Assembly: GCA_026936105.1 (NCBI GenBank) | Contig: JAIXKI010000031.1 | Location: 62,001-126,000, forward strand | Reading direction: 5' to 3' | Length of the DNA stretch: 64,000 nucleotides | Source of the DNA: Chitinophagales bacterium | GTDB taxonomy: Bacteria; Bacteroidota; Bacteroidia; Chitinophagales; Chitinophagaceae | Shown: one piece after another, positions 27,329-36,000 of the stretch | Position numbering within the stretch: the first letter of the stretch is position 1 | How the letters are laid out: each line of letters starts with the position of its first letter | Position numbers and translations under genes: made by a program | The notes under the pieces: model-generated | Database searches by the model: none | Told to the model about the DNA's origin: nothing | Seen by the model: the letters and a program-made list of their open reading frames with translations, nothing else

Positions 27329-27725
27329 ATGAAAAAATTAAGAACCTGAACACTGAAATTTTTTTTGAATATTGTTGCCCTTATTATTAATGACATTGTC
27401 AACTATGGTTAAAGCACAGAGAAATTCGTAAAAGCCTGTTACCAGCATCATAATAAAGGATCCTTCCAATAAGATCTCCCGGAAAGCGACAGAATAACCT
27501 AATACAACTAAAACGAATTGGGTTGAATTATATCCGTCGCCGGATTTCAGTTGCCTATCCGCAAGATAGGCGGGAAGTATTCGGGATTTCACTTATCCTT
27601 TTTCTTTTACGAATAAAAGAGAACTGTCTCTCAAAATCGCACCGGAATATATAGCTTATATTAGTATTAAAGAGGAATTTGTGGAGCTGAAGAATTTATT
27701 TCTTTCGGGCTTTAAAACCAGTTGA
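27329..27725 (+). pseudogene. Probable decayed exported-protein gene
   Basis: Four bases after the previous stop, ATG AAA AAA opens a frame that soon stops. In one constant frame downstream, a hydrophobic stretch ending MTLSTMVKAQ (signal-peptide-like, ATG at 27390) runs through three in-frame stops (27429, 27495, 27567) into an open 50-codon tail, ...IAPEYIAYISIKEEFVELKNLFLSG..., that ends at TGA 27723. A strong terminator follows six bases later. This layout looks like a short exported-protein gene ruined by stops and a frameshift. A small hairpin (27553-27571, GCCTATC/GATAGGC) lies inside it. No family recognised; a chance frame cannot be excluded. Confidence 0.35.
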
Positions 27726-27730
27726 AAAGA

Positions 27731-27772
27731 TAGCCTCTTTATATGATCACAAAGAGGCTATTCTTTTTTTTT
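27731..27772 (+). terminator. Strong intrinsic terminator
   Basis: A perfect 10-bp stem, TAGCCTCTTT (27731-27740) with AAAGAGGCTA (27751-27760), followed by TTCTTTTTTTTT. It ends the exported-protein cluster. Confidence 0.85.
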
Positions 27773-27915
27773 CAATAAGTTATTTCATTAAAGGATAAAT
27801 CCTCCGGCTCTTCCTGCTCATTCATACAATGGTAAGCTTCTTGCCCGTTCCATTCCGGGTTACAGGCATGTCAGTATATTCGCATAACGGCGCCACGATT
27901 TAAAAAGTCCGGCTA

Positions 27916-27943
27916 TTGGGAAATTTATTCAATTATAATTTTA
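27916..27943 (+). promoter_or_regulatory. Promoter of mce
   Basis: TTG (27916-27918), a 17-base spacer, then TAATTTTA (27936-27943), seven of eight matches to TAnnTTTG. The ATG lies at 27997. Confidence 0.5.
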
Positions 27944-27996
27944 AAGCCATCTTACAATGATCACCATCATTGAAAAATTCAATCAACTATTTTGCT

Positions 27997-28398
27997 ATGA
28001 ATAAAATTGAACATATAGGTATTGCCGTAAAAAGTTTATCTGCCTCAGTGCCATTGTTTGAAAAACTGTTGAACACCCGTTCCTACAAAACCGAAACTGT
28101 TGAATCCGAAAAAGTGAATACGGCTTTTTTCCAAACAGGTAATTCCAAGATCGAATTATTGGAAAGCCTGGATCCGGATGGCGTGATCGCCCGTTTTATT
28201 CAAAAAAGAGGTGAAGGGCTTCACCATATTGCTTTTGAAGTGGAAGATATTGAATCGGAGATGAAGAGGTTGAAAGACGAAGGCTACACATTACTGAATG
28301 AAAGACCTAAACAAGGAGCGGATAATAAACTGATTTGCTTTCTTCACCCGAAAGATACGAATGGTGTTTTAGTTGAATTATGCATGGAGAAAAAGTAA
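27997..28398 (+). CDS. mce: Methylmalonyl-CoA epimerase
   Basis: A 133-residue vicinal-oxygen-chelate protein that interconverts the R and S forms of methylmalonyl-CoA in propionate metabolism. Metal-ligand motifs are visible: IEHIGIAVK (His) at the start, then KIELLES and GLHHIAFEVEDIE, and a terminal VELCMEKK. The length fits the family (~130-140). ATG at 27997 starts exactly at the conserved MNKIEHIGIAV. The gene converges on rnc with three bases between the stops. Confidence 0.88.
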   Translation: MNKIEHIGIAVKSLSASVPLFEKLLNTRSYKTETVESEKVNTAFFQTGNSKIELLESLDPDGVIARFIQKRGEGLHHIAFEVEDIESEMKRLKDEGYTLLNERPKQGADNKLICFLHPKDTNGVLVELCMEKK

Positions 28399-28401
28399 GC
28401 A

Positions 28402-29169
28402 TCATTCAGGATGCTCTTCCACCGTTGAATCGGTACTGGTGATTCCCAGTTTTTCCACGGCCAGTTGCGCTGCTATCTGAGAAGCATCTTTCTTATTGAA
28501 TGCTTTCCCTTCAGCTACATTTACTCCGTCAATAACGGCTGCAATAGTAAACAACCTTCTCCCGTTTTCAAGATGTTCATCCACGGTTTCGAATTCGAGA
28601 AGTTTGCCGTTCTTATTAGCCCAGCCGTACAATTTATTTTTCAGATTGATCTCCAGGTTTTCCAGGTCATCCATGAACATGTGAGGCAGGATAATGCATT
28701 CTTTCACCCATTTGTTAGTCTTCTTATAACCCTGATCCAAATAAATGGCTCCGACCAAAGCTTCGAGTGTATTGCCAAAGATCTGGCTTATCTTCAATGA
28801 GCCATCCATCTTATTATAAAGAGTGACCCGCTTCAATCCCATGCGGATGGCAATATCGTTGAGTTGCTGCCGGTTCACCATTTTACTGCGCATCTCCGTC
28901 AGAAAGCCTTCTTCTTTGTAGGGATATTTTTTAAAAAGATAATCAGCAATCAGCGCACTGAGTACCGCATCACCCAGATATTCCAGGCGTTCATTATTCT
29001 CATCCGCACCTTCGCGAACGGAACGATGTGTCAATGCAGTCTTGTATAAGGAAAGATCAGAGGGTCTGAATCCTAAAATATTTCTCAGTTCTTTCTTAAA
29101 GGAACCGTCTTCGTGTGATTTAAAAAAAGCTTTCAAAAGATCCTCAGACTTTAAAATGCAAAGAAACAA
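28402..29169 (-). CDS. rnc: Ribonuclease III
   Basis: A double-stranded-RNA endonuclease for rRNA and mRNA processing. About 255 residues. The catalytic domain contains NERLEYLGDAVLSALIADYLF (signature with acidic ligands), EMRSKMVNRQQL and GNTLEALVGAIYLDQGY. A double-stranded-RNA-binding domain follows (~180-245, NKLYGWANKNGKLLEFETV...GKAFNKKDASQIAAQLAVEKL). No ATG lies near the N-terminus: the frame opens with TTG at 29169, and a TTG at 29136 (LKAFFKSH) is an alternative, so the exact start is uncertain. It is the third gene of the acpP-fabF-rnc run, 27 bases after fabF. Confidence 0.93.
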   Translation of the reverse strand: MFLCILKSEDLLKAFFKSHEDGSFKKELRNILGFRPSDLSLYKTALTHRSVREGADENNERLEYLGDAVLSALIADYLFKKYPYKEEGFLTEMRSKMVNRQQLNDIAIRMGLKRVTLYNKMDGSLKISQIFGNTLEALVGAIYLDQGYKKTNKWVKECIILPHMFMDDLENLEINLKNKLYGWANKNGKLLEFETVDEHLENGRRLFTIAAVIDGVNVAEGKAFNKKDASQIAAQLAVEKLGITSTDSTVEEHPE

Positions 29170-29196
29170 AAACCGAAAGCATTAAAAAAACAGATA

Positions 29197-30447
29197 TTAA
29201 CTGTATTTCTTTACCACCACACAGGCATTGTGTCCTCCGAAACCGAATGTATTGCTGATGGCGGCACGTACAGTCCGTTGCTGTGCTTTGCCGAAAGTAA
29301 AGTTGATCCTTGAGTCCAGTTCAGGATCATCAGTGAAATGATTGATCGTTGGTGGCACCATGTCATAACGCACACTGTTGATGCAAGCCATGGCTTCTAT
29401 CACGCCGGCTGCACCCAGGCAATGGCCTGTCATGGATTTTGTAGAACTGATATTGAGATCATACGCATGATCGCCGAAAACGGAAACAATGGCTTTCACT
29501 TCTGCTGTATCTCCCAATGGAGTGGCCGTTCCATGTGTATTGATGTAATCAATATCCTCAGGTTTCATTCCTGCATCTTCCAATGCAGCGATCATTACAT
29601 TTTTGGCTCCTAATCCTTCAGGATGCGGCGCCGTAATATGATAAGCATCTGCAGTGGCGCCTGCGCCTGCAAGTTCACAATAAATTTTTACCCCTCTCTT
29701 TAAAGCATGTTCCAGCTCTTCCAGGATGATCACACCGGCAGCTTCTCCGATAACAAATCCATCACGATCCTTATCATAAGGGCGACTGGCCGTTTTAGGA
29801 TCATCATTACGTTCACTTAATGCTTTCATGGCATTGAATCCACCAACTCCTGCTTCACTGATCACACTTTCCGATCCGCCTGTTACAATAATATCAGCCT
29901 TGCCCATACGGATCAGGTTGAAAGATGACATCATTGCATTGGTAGATGAAGCACAGGCGCTGACTACAGCATAATTAGGCCCCCGGAATCCATGCCGCAT
30001 GGAGATCTGCCCTGCAGCAATATCCAGTATCATCTTGGGAATAAAGAACGGGTTAAAACGGGGAGTGCCATCTCCTTTTGCAAAATTGGTAACTTCTTCC
30101 TGAAAAGTGATGAGGCCGCCGATACCGCTGGCATAGATCACTCCCACCCTGTCCACATTCACATTGTCCTTGCTGATGCCTGCATCTTTCACTGCCTGGT
30201 CGCTGGCCACCAGGGCGGTCTGAGTGAAGCGGTCTATCTTGCGTGCTTCTTTTCTTTCCAGAAAATCTGTAGCGACGAAATTTTTTATCTCGCAGGCAAA
30301 TCTTGTCTTGAATTTGGAAGCATCAAAGAGGGTAATGTAATCAGCGCCGGAAACACCGTTGATCAATCCATTCCAGTATTCATCAACAGAATTTCCCAAA
30401 GGAGTCAGTGCGCCCATTCCGGTTACAACAACTCTTTTTAATTCCAT
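29197..30447 (-). CDS. fabF: Beta-ketoacyl-ACP synthase II
   Basis: A 416-residue condensing enzyme of fatty-acid elongation. It starts MELKRVVVTGMGALTPLG. The catalytic triad is visible: Cys in VVSACASSTNAM, His in NTHGTATPLGDTAE, and His in SMTGHCLGAAG. The C-terminal FGFGGHNACVVVKK is also typical. It accepts acyl chains carried by the ACP encoded just upstream. The gap between acpP and fabF holds two hairpins that may set the ratio of the abundant carrier protein to the enzyme. Confidence 0.96.
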   Translation of the reverse strand: MELKRVVVTGMGALTPLGNSVDEYWNGLINGVSGADYITLFDASKFKTRFACEIKNFVATDFLERKEARKIDRFTQTALVASDQAVKDAGISKDNVNVDRVGVIYASGIGGLITFQEEVTNFAKGDGTPRFNPFFIPKMILDIAAGQISMRHGFRGPNYAVVSACASSTNAMMSSFNLIRMGKADIIVTGGSESVISEAGVGGFNAMKALSERNDDPKTASRPYDKDRDGFVIGEAAGVIILEELEHALKRGVKIYCELAGAGATADAYHITAPHPEGLGAKNVMIAALEDAGMKPEDIDYINTHGTATPLGDTAEVKAIVSVFGDHAYDLNISSTKSMTGHCLGAAGVIEAMACINSVRYDMVPPTINHFTDDPELDSRINFTFGKAQQRTVRAAISNTFGFGGHNACVVVKKYS

Positions 30448-30483
30448 ACAGCCAGCAGTTATTTATTTATTTAAAGCTAAAAA

Positions 30484-30514
30484 CCGCCTTCACAGTTTGT
30501 GAACCAGAAGGCGG
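30484..30514 (-). terminator. Hairpin (attenuator-like) between acpP and fabF
   Basis: Stem CCGCCTT (30484-30490) with AAGGCGG (30508-30514), followed on the minus strand by TTTTTAG. It sits after acpP and before fabF on the same strand. It can act as a partial terminator that makes more acpP than fabF mRNA. Confidence 0.6.
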
Positions 30515-30540
30515 AGTCTAATTTAATCCTTTTCAGTGTT

Positions 30541-30556
30541 ACCCCTGATCAGGGGT
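30541..30556 (-). other. 16-bp perfect palindrome after acpP
   Basis: ACCCCT-GATC-AGGGGT is fully self-complementary and lies seven bases past the acpP stop. In RNA it forms a short stable hairpin without a U-tract, suited to protecting the acpP 3' end from exonucleases (inference). Confidence 0.5.
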
Positions 30557-30563
30557 ACACACG

Positions 30564-30800
30564 TTATTTGGCATGCTCTTCCAGATAAGTGATCGCCTGA
30601 CCCACCGTAGTGATGGTTTCGGCCTGCTCATCAGGAATGGAAATATTAAATTCCTTTTCAAATTCCATGATCAATTCAACAGTGTCCAGGGAATCAGCGC
30701 CCAGATCATTAGTGAAAGAGGCTTCGTTGGTTACTTCGCCTTCGTCAACTCCCAATTTGTCAACGATGATTTTCTTTACTCTAGATGCGATGTCTGACAT
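30564..30800 (-). CDS. acpP: Acyl carrier protein
   Basis: 78 residues, the usual length, and strongly acidic. The phosphopantetheine attachment Ser lies in [17 protein letters not shown]. It carries growing acyl chains for FabF (next gene) and acyl donors for LpxA (50095). ATG 30800 ([10 protein letters not shown]) is chosen over an upstream TTG because it matches the family start. A perfect -7 promoter motif lies 27 bases upstream. Confidence 0.97.
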   Translation of the reverse strand: MSDIASRVKKIIVDKLGVDEGEVTNEASFTNDLGADSLDTVELIMEFEKEFNISIPDEQAETITTVGQAITYLEEHAK

Positions 30801-30826
30801 GACGTACAATTTTGGTTTTATGGGTG

Positions 30827-30834
30827 CAAAAATA
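30827..30834 (-). promoter_or_regulatory. -7 element of the acpP promoter
   Basis: TATTTTTG on the minus strand is a full match to TAnnTTTG. A convincing TTG at -33 was not found. It predicts a leader of roughly 20 bases before ATG 30800. Confidence 0.5.
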
Positions 30835-31014
30835 TACTTTTTGATTTAATCACCATCGGAATCAGTATTTTTTCCTTTTAACCCTAATATGTTGTGGCCG
30901 AGGCAATAACAGTTTGCCGGTAATATTTTTCCTCCCTAAAATTAAAGATAAGAACGGTTGGCGATATTCCAAGTTCTTTGTAATTTGAAAACCAGAGGAC
31001 TCAACAAATCCCCC

Positions 31015-31443
31015 ATGGCCCTTAAGATCATAGATTTTGGAAGCCCTGAGTATCATCAAATGATCAGGCTCAGGGATGATATCTTGCGTAAACCGCTTGG
31101 GCTTTCCTTTGATATGCAGGAACTAAATGAAGAAAGGGACAATATGTTTATCGGCGCCTTTGACGAAGATCGCATGTTGGGTTGCTGCATGCTGGTCGAA
31201 GAAGAACCCGGTATTGTCAGGCTCCGGCAGATGGCAGTGCTCAATGACCTACAAGGAAAAGGAATAGGCAGAGCGCTGATGAACTTCGCAGAAAACCTGG
31301 CCAGGGACCGGGGTTACAGGTATATCACCATGCATGCCCGTAAAAATGCCATTGGTTTTTATGAAAAAATGGGTTATAAGGTAACCAGTTCTGAATTTAC
31401 CGAAGTGACCATACCTCATTATGTGATGGAAAAAAAATTGTAG
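31015..31443 (+). CDS. GNAT-family N-acetyltransferase
   Basis: A 142-residue acetyl-CoA-dependent acetyltransferase of unknown substrate. The acetyl-CoA site motif appears as LRQMAVLNDLQGKGIGRALM (Q/RxxGxG/A type). AIGFYEKMGYKV closes the domain as in most GNAT proteins. ATG 31015 (MALKIIDFGSPEY) fits the domain start, and a promoter-like pair (TTG 30958-30960, 20 bases, TAATTTG 30981-30987) lies just before it. The gene is divergent from acpP and converges on the YcxB-like gene. Confidence 0.85.
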   Translation: MALKIIDFGSPEYHQMIRLRDDILRKPLGLSFDMQELNEERDNMFIGAFDEDRMLGCCMLVEEEPGIVRLRQMAVLNDLQGKGIGRALMNFAENLARDRGYRYITMHARKNAIGFYEKMGYKVTSSEFTEVTIPHYVMEKKL

Positions 31444-31474
31444 CGCTCAGAAGCTGATGCTCAGACATCCCCGT

Positions 31475-31963
31475 TCATTTCCTTTTCTTCACTTTATCTT
31501 TCAGCAGGTGCCTCAGTTCATAGACTTCATTCTCGTCCTTACATCCATCTTTAGGCACCAGGAAAAATGAGCGGCTGTCGAAATAGAGATGGAAAAAATT
31601 CGGGCTCTCAATAAAACTGCTTAGCGATCCCCATTGCCAGGAGCGGGAACCTCTTTCGTGCCCCAGCGTGAAACCATCTTCGTTAAAATTCATACTGAAA
31701 CTGTCCTTAAACGTGGCAGCTCTTCTATACACTACAGAAGGCATCACAAACCAAAAACTGATCATCAGGACGATCCACAATGTAGCTCCGATCACAAATG
31801 CCAGCGGAGTGATCTTATGCATGAGATATAATATTAAAGAGGCGATCGCAAAAACATTGACCAAAATGATCATGATCTTTATTTCAGGCCTGCTGATAAA
31901 ATGATAACGCAAAGCCTGCAACACCTGCCCTTTTTCGTATTTAAAATGAATGGTCATATTCAA
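31475..31963 (-). CDS. YcxB-like membrane protein
   Basis: A 162-residue protein with a short N-terminal beta stretch (MTIHFKYEKGQVLQA), two membrane segments (~30-50 and ~55-75) and a C-terminal cytoplasmic PH-like part (FSMNFNEDGFTLGHERGSRSWQWGSLSSFIESPNFFHLYFDSRSFFLVPKD), the layout of the YcxB family of unknown function. ATG 31963 or the ATG two codons later could be the start. It is a single gene, convergent with the acetyltransferase. Confidence 0.65.
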   Translation of the reverse strand: MNMTIHFKYEKGQVLQALRYHFISRPEIKIMIILVNVFAIASLILYLMHKITPLAFVIGATLWIVLMISFWFVMPSVVYRRAATFKDSFSMNFNEDGFTLGHERGSRSWQWGSLSSFIESPNFFHLYFDSRSFFLVPKDGCKDENEVYELRHLLKDKVKKRK

Positions 31964-32111
31964 TTAATGCTTGATGCCTTCTTATGAAAGAAGAGCAATG
32001 TTAAGAAGAAATAGACAACCGGAAGAATTTTCGTAAAAAAAGCGGCTTCTTTTATAATGATATCTGTTATCAATAAACCGGTTTACCGATTCTCATAAAC
32101 GCCTGGTAATT

Positions 32112-32138
32112 AAAAAGCCTTCTCTTTTCAGGAAGGCT
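32112..32138 (-). terminator. Intrinsic terminator of the DksA-like gene
   Basis: Stem AGCCTTC (32116-32122) with GAAGGCT (32132-32138). On the minus strand it is followed by TTTTTAATTA, 25 bases past the gene stop at 32163. Confidence 0.75.
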
Positions 32139-32162
32139 ATGTATCATAAATTTTGTGAAAGA

Positions 32163-33002
32163 TCATTTATTCATCATCTGCTTTGCTTCAATACTCAAAG
32201 TGGCATGAGGCACGGCACGAAGGCGTGCTTTATCAATCAGTTTTCCGGTGACCCGGCAAATACCATAGGTCTTATTTTCAATGCGCATCAGTGCTTTTTC
32301 CAGATGATCAATAAAAGTAATCTGGCGGCTGGCCATCTGGCTGAGTTGTTCTCTTTCCATGCTTACGCTTCCGTCTTCCATGGTCATATAACGAGCTTCA
32401 TCCATATCGCCTCCTTCATCCTTTCGGGTGATCAGTCCCTGTAAATAAGCAAGTTCTTTCTTTGCCGAATCCAGTTTTTTCATGATGATCTCTTTGAATT
32501 CGGCCAGATCTGAATCCGAATAACGCTGGGTCGGAGTATTCAACTCCTGCAAGGAAGGTGAATCCAGAACAGATTTCGTAAATTCCGGTTCATACTTCAC
32601 TGAAGTCTTGATGCTGGTTACGGGTATCACAATCTTAGCAGGCCTGGCAGGTTCTTTTTTAGTTACCTGAGCCACCTTAGGTTTAATGGTCACCAAAGAT
32701 TTTGCGTCAAACCCTGCTGTCTTCTTTACCGGTTTTACTGCAACCGGTTTTGCCGGTTGAGCTGTTTTGGTTTCAACTTTTTTCGGCGCAGGTTTGTTTG
32801 CAGGTTTTTGTACAGGTTTTTTCGTTACTACTTTCCTGGCAGCGGGCTTCGCAACTTTCTTTGAAGCTGTTTTTTTAGGTGCGGTTTTTTTCATGGGTTT
32901 CTTTGCAGCTGGCTTTTTAGGAGCTGCTTTTTTGGCGGACTTCGAAGTTTTCTTAGCTGCCGGTTTGCTTCCGGGGCGTTTTGTATGCTTTTTAGTTGCC
33001 AT
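32163..33002 (-). CDS. TraR/DksA-family protein with long histone-like N-terminal tail
   Basis: 279 residues. The first ~110 are a Lys/Ala/Pro-rich repetitive tail (KKAAPKKPAAKKPMKK and similar) resembling histone H1 or the tails of bacterial nucleoid proteins, likely to bind nucleic acid. The C-terminal ~120 are a DksA/TraR domain: a coiled coil (SDLAEFKEIIMKKLDSAKKELAYLQGLI), then KTYGICRVTGKLIDKARLRAVPHATLSIEAKQ. Classical DksA has four zinc cysteines; here only one remains (GICRVTGK), so the finger is degenerate. DksA proteins bind the secondary channel of RNA polymerase; whether this one does is unknown. The gene starts three bases after the ileS stop, so the two are probably one transcript. 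Confidence 0.85.
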   Translation of the reverse strand: MATKKHTKRPGSKPAAKKTSKSAKKAAPKKPAAKKPMKKTAPKKTASKKVAKPAARKVVTKKPVQKPANKPAPKKVETKTAQPAKPVAVKPVKKTAGFDAKSLVTIKPKVAQVTKKEPARPAKIVIPVTSIKTSVKYEPEFTKSVLDSPSLQELNTPTQRYSDSDLAEFKEIIMKKLDSAKKELAYLQGLITRKDEGGDMDEARYMTMEDGSVSMEREQLSQMASRQITFIDHLEKALMRIENKTYGICRVTGKLIDKARLRAVPHATLSIEAKQMMNK

Positions 33003-33005
33003 TTC

Positions 33006-36000
33006 TTAGCCTTTTTTTGAAACAATTACTTTTAGAGAAACATCATTGACCTCAATCTCTGTACCATCCACGATTTCGGGCAATAATTCAAGATTATCTG
33101 CCAGAATTTCGGCGCAAATATAGGCTTTAAAATGTGCTAATGATGCTTTGAGGCCATTATTTGCTGCCACTTTTACAACGATACGATCAGTGAGGGCAAA
33201 TCCACTGTCTTTGCGTATGTTTTGAATACGGTTTACAAATTCCCGGGCATCGCCTTCCATCTTCAGATCCTGTGTCAACGTGATGTCCAGAGCCACGGTC
33301 AGAGTGCCTTTATTGGCTACCATCCAGCCGGGTATATCATCACTGCTGATCTCCACTTCTGAAAGTTCGAGGGTCAGCGTTTCGTTATCAATAGTCAAAA
33401 TGTACTTACCGGTTCTTTCAAATATTCCGATATCATCCTGAGTGAATTGAGTCATTGCCTGGGCCACCGATTTCATCTTCGATCCCAATTTTTTGCCTAA
33501 TACCACAAAATTGGGCTTGATCTTCTTTTTAATAAAGGTGTTGTCAGGATCCAGGTATTCGATTCCCTTTACGTTCACTTCAGCCTTAATGAGATCTTCC
33601 ACTTTATGCAATTGCTCTTTCATGGAAGAATTCAATACCGGTATCAGAATTTTCTGCAACGGCTGACGAACCTTAATGTTCACTTTCTTACGAAGCGATA
33701 AGATCAGGGAAGAAGCATCCTGTGCCAACTGCATCCTTTCTTCCAGCGGTTTATCAATTAAAGATTCATCGGCTACAGGGAAATCAACATGGTGAACGGA
33801 GCCGGCATTGAATCTTGCCGCGACCGCATTCAAATTCTGAAAGATCGCATCGCTGAAGAACGGAGAGATGGGCGCCATCAACCGGAGAATGGTTTCCATA
33901 CATTCATACAAAGTCTGATACGCACAGATCTTGTCCTGCTCATATTCACCTTTCCAGAATCTTCTTCTACAAAGACGGACATACCAGTTGCTCAGATGTT
34001 CATCCACAAAATCTTCAATGGCACGTCCCGCCTGGGTCGGCTCATAGTCATCCATGTATTCATTCACTTTTTTCACTAATGAATTCAGTGAAGAAAGTAT
34101 CCACCTGTCAATCTCGGGGCGGTCGCTGACCGGAATATATTTTTCTTTGAATGAGAAGCCATCCACATTTGCATACAATGCAAAAAACTGGTAGGTGTTG
34201 TAGAGGGTTCCGAAAAATTTACGCTGCACTTCTTTGATGCCGTCGAGGTCAAACTTCATGTTTTCCCATGGAGAAGCATTAGTGATCAAATACCAACGGG
34301 TGGCATCAGCGCCAAAACTTTCTATTGTTTTAAAGGGATCAATGACATTACCTAACCTTTTACTCATCTTGTTGCCTTTCTTGTCCAGCACCAGTCCATT
34401 GGAAACACAGGTTTTATAGGCTACCGAATCAAAGACCAGGGCAGCAATGGCATGAAGAGTATAGAACCAACCTCTTGTCTGATCCACACCTTCTGCAATA
34501 AAATCAGCAGGAAAAGCTCCCTTCCAGCCTTCTTTGAAAGGATAAGGCGAACCTTCTTTCAGTTTTTTATGATCCAGCCCCCATTGTGCATAAGGCATGG
34601 CGCCGCTGTCGAACCATACGTCAATCAGATCGGGCACCCGTCTCATTGGTTTACCGGAATCACTTACAAGAATAAATTCGTCCACATAAGGTTTATGAAG
34701 ATCGAGTGTCTCTTTAAAGTTTTTCGAAGGTGATATCTTAGAAACACCTGCCTCGTAAGATCTTTTTAATTCCAGTTCCAGTTCATCAATGCTACCAATA
34801 CATTTTTCTTCTTTATCATCGTCCGTTCTCCAGACCGGAAGGGCTGTTCCCCAAAACCTGCTGCGGCTCAGGTTCCAGTCCACCATATTCTCCAGCCAGT
34901 TCCCGAATCTTCCTTCCCCGGTAGATCTTGGTTTCCAGTTGATGGTCTTATTCAGTTCCACCATCCGGTCTTTCAATGCCGTGGTTTTGATGAACCATGC
35001 ATCCAAAGGATAATACAGTACCGGTTTATCTGTCCTCCAGCAATGCGGATAGCTGTGTTCGTATTTCTCCACTTTGAAAGCACGGTTCTCTTTTTTCAGC
35101 TTTACGGCAATATCCACATTCACATCCACGTAGTCCGGATCGTCTTTATAATTTTTTACATAGCGGTTACTGAATTCACCCAAACCCTCAATGAATTTTC
35201 CCTGCTTATCCACCATCGTCAATATACCGATGTCATATTTCTTTCCCACTTTAAAGTCGTCGGCACCAAAAGCGGGAGCCGTATGAACGATACCGGTACC
35301 ATCTTCCGTAGTCACAAAATCGCCCAGCAATACTTTAAAGGCGTTAGGGTTATCACTTTTATTCGCTTCATAAGGCAGCAATTGTTCATAAGAGATCCCT
35401 TCGAGATCTTTCCCTTTGAATACATCAAGTATTTTCCAGGGAAGATTGCCGCCTGAAGCAGAAGCTTTGGAGTCTTTTGAAACAAGAGCCGTATAGTCTT
35501 CAAAACTTCCATTCTCATTTTCGGGCTTGAAATATTTCCCGGTCAATGCTTTTGCAAGAATGACATTGACAGGAAGATGAGTGTAGGGATTAAATGTTTT
35601 TACCAATACATAATCAATATTGGCGCCAACGGTCAGGCCAAGGTTGGAAGGAAGCGTCCAGGGTGTGGTGGTCCACGCCAGAAAGAAAACTTCACCTCCA
35701 TTTTTCTGAACTTCAGAGATCCGGTTTTGTACGAAAGACAAATCCTTTCCACCGGATGTATCCTGTGAAGCCACTTTAAACATTGCCACACAGCTCGTAT
35801 CCTTTACATCCTTGTATGTTCCGGGCTGATTCAGTTCATGTGAACTCAGTCCGGTTCCTGCAGCAGGTGAATAAGGCTGAATGCTAACGCTCTGGTACAG
35901 CAATCCTCTCTGATACAACTGCTTCAGTAGCCACCAGAGTGTTTCGATGTATTCATTTTTAAAAGTGATGTACGGATCATCCAGGTCCACCCAATAACCC

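Noticed and set aside
27338-27592. 84-codon minus-strand frame
   Set aside because: It lies antisense to the decayed exported-protein gene, starts at GTG without a promoter motif, and is not preceded by a plausible transcript; the plus-strand reading explains the region better.
23481-27725. Phage-defence or toxin-antitoxin island
   Set aside because: All products carry signal peptides and none has a nuclease, ATPase or toxin motif; no integrase or transposase is nearby.
27826-27900. Possible tRNA-like sequence (TTCCATTCCGGGTTACAGG)
   Set aside because: No cloverleaf with a TTC-loop, anticodon arm and acceptor stem could be folded by eye; a tRNA scan would settle it.
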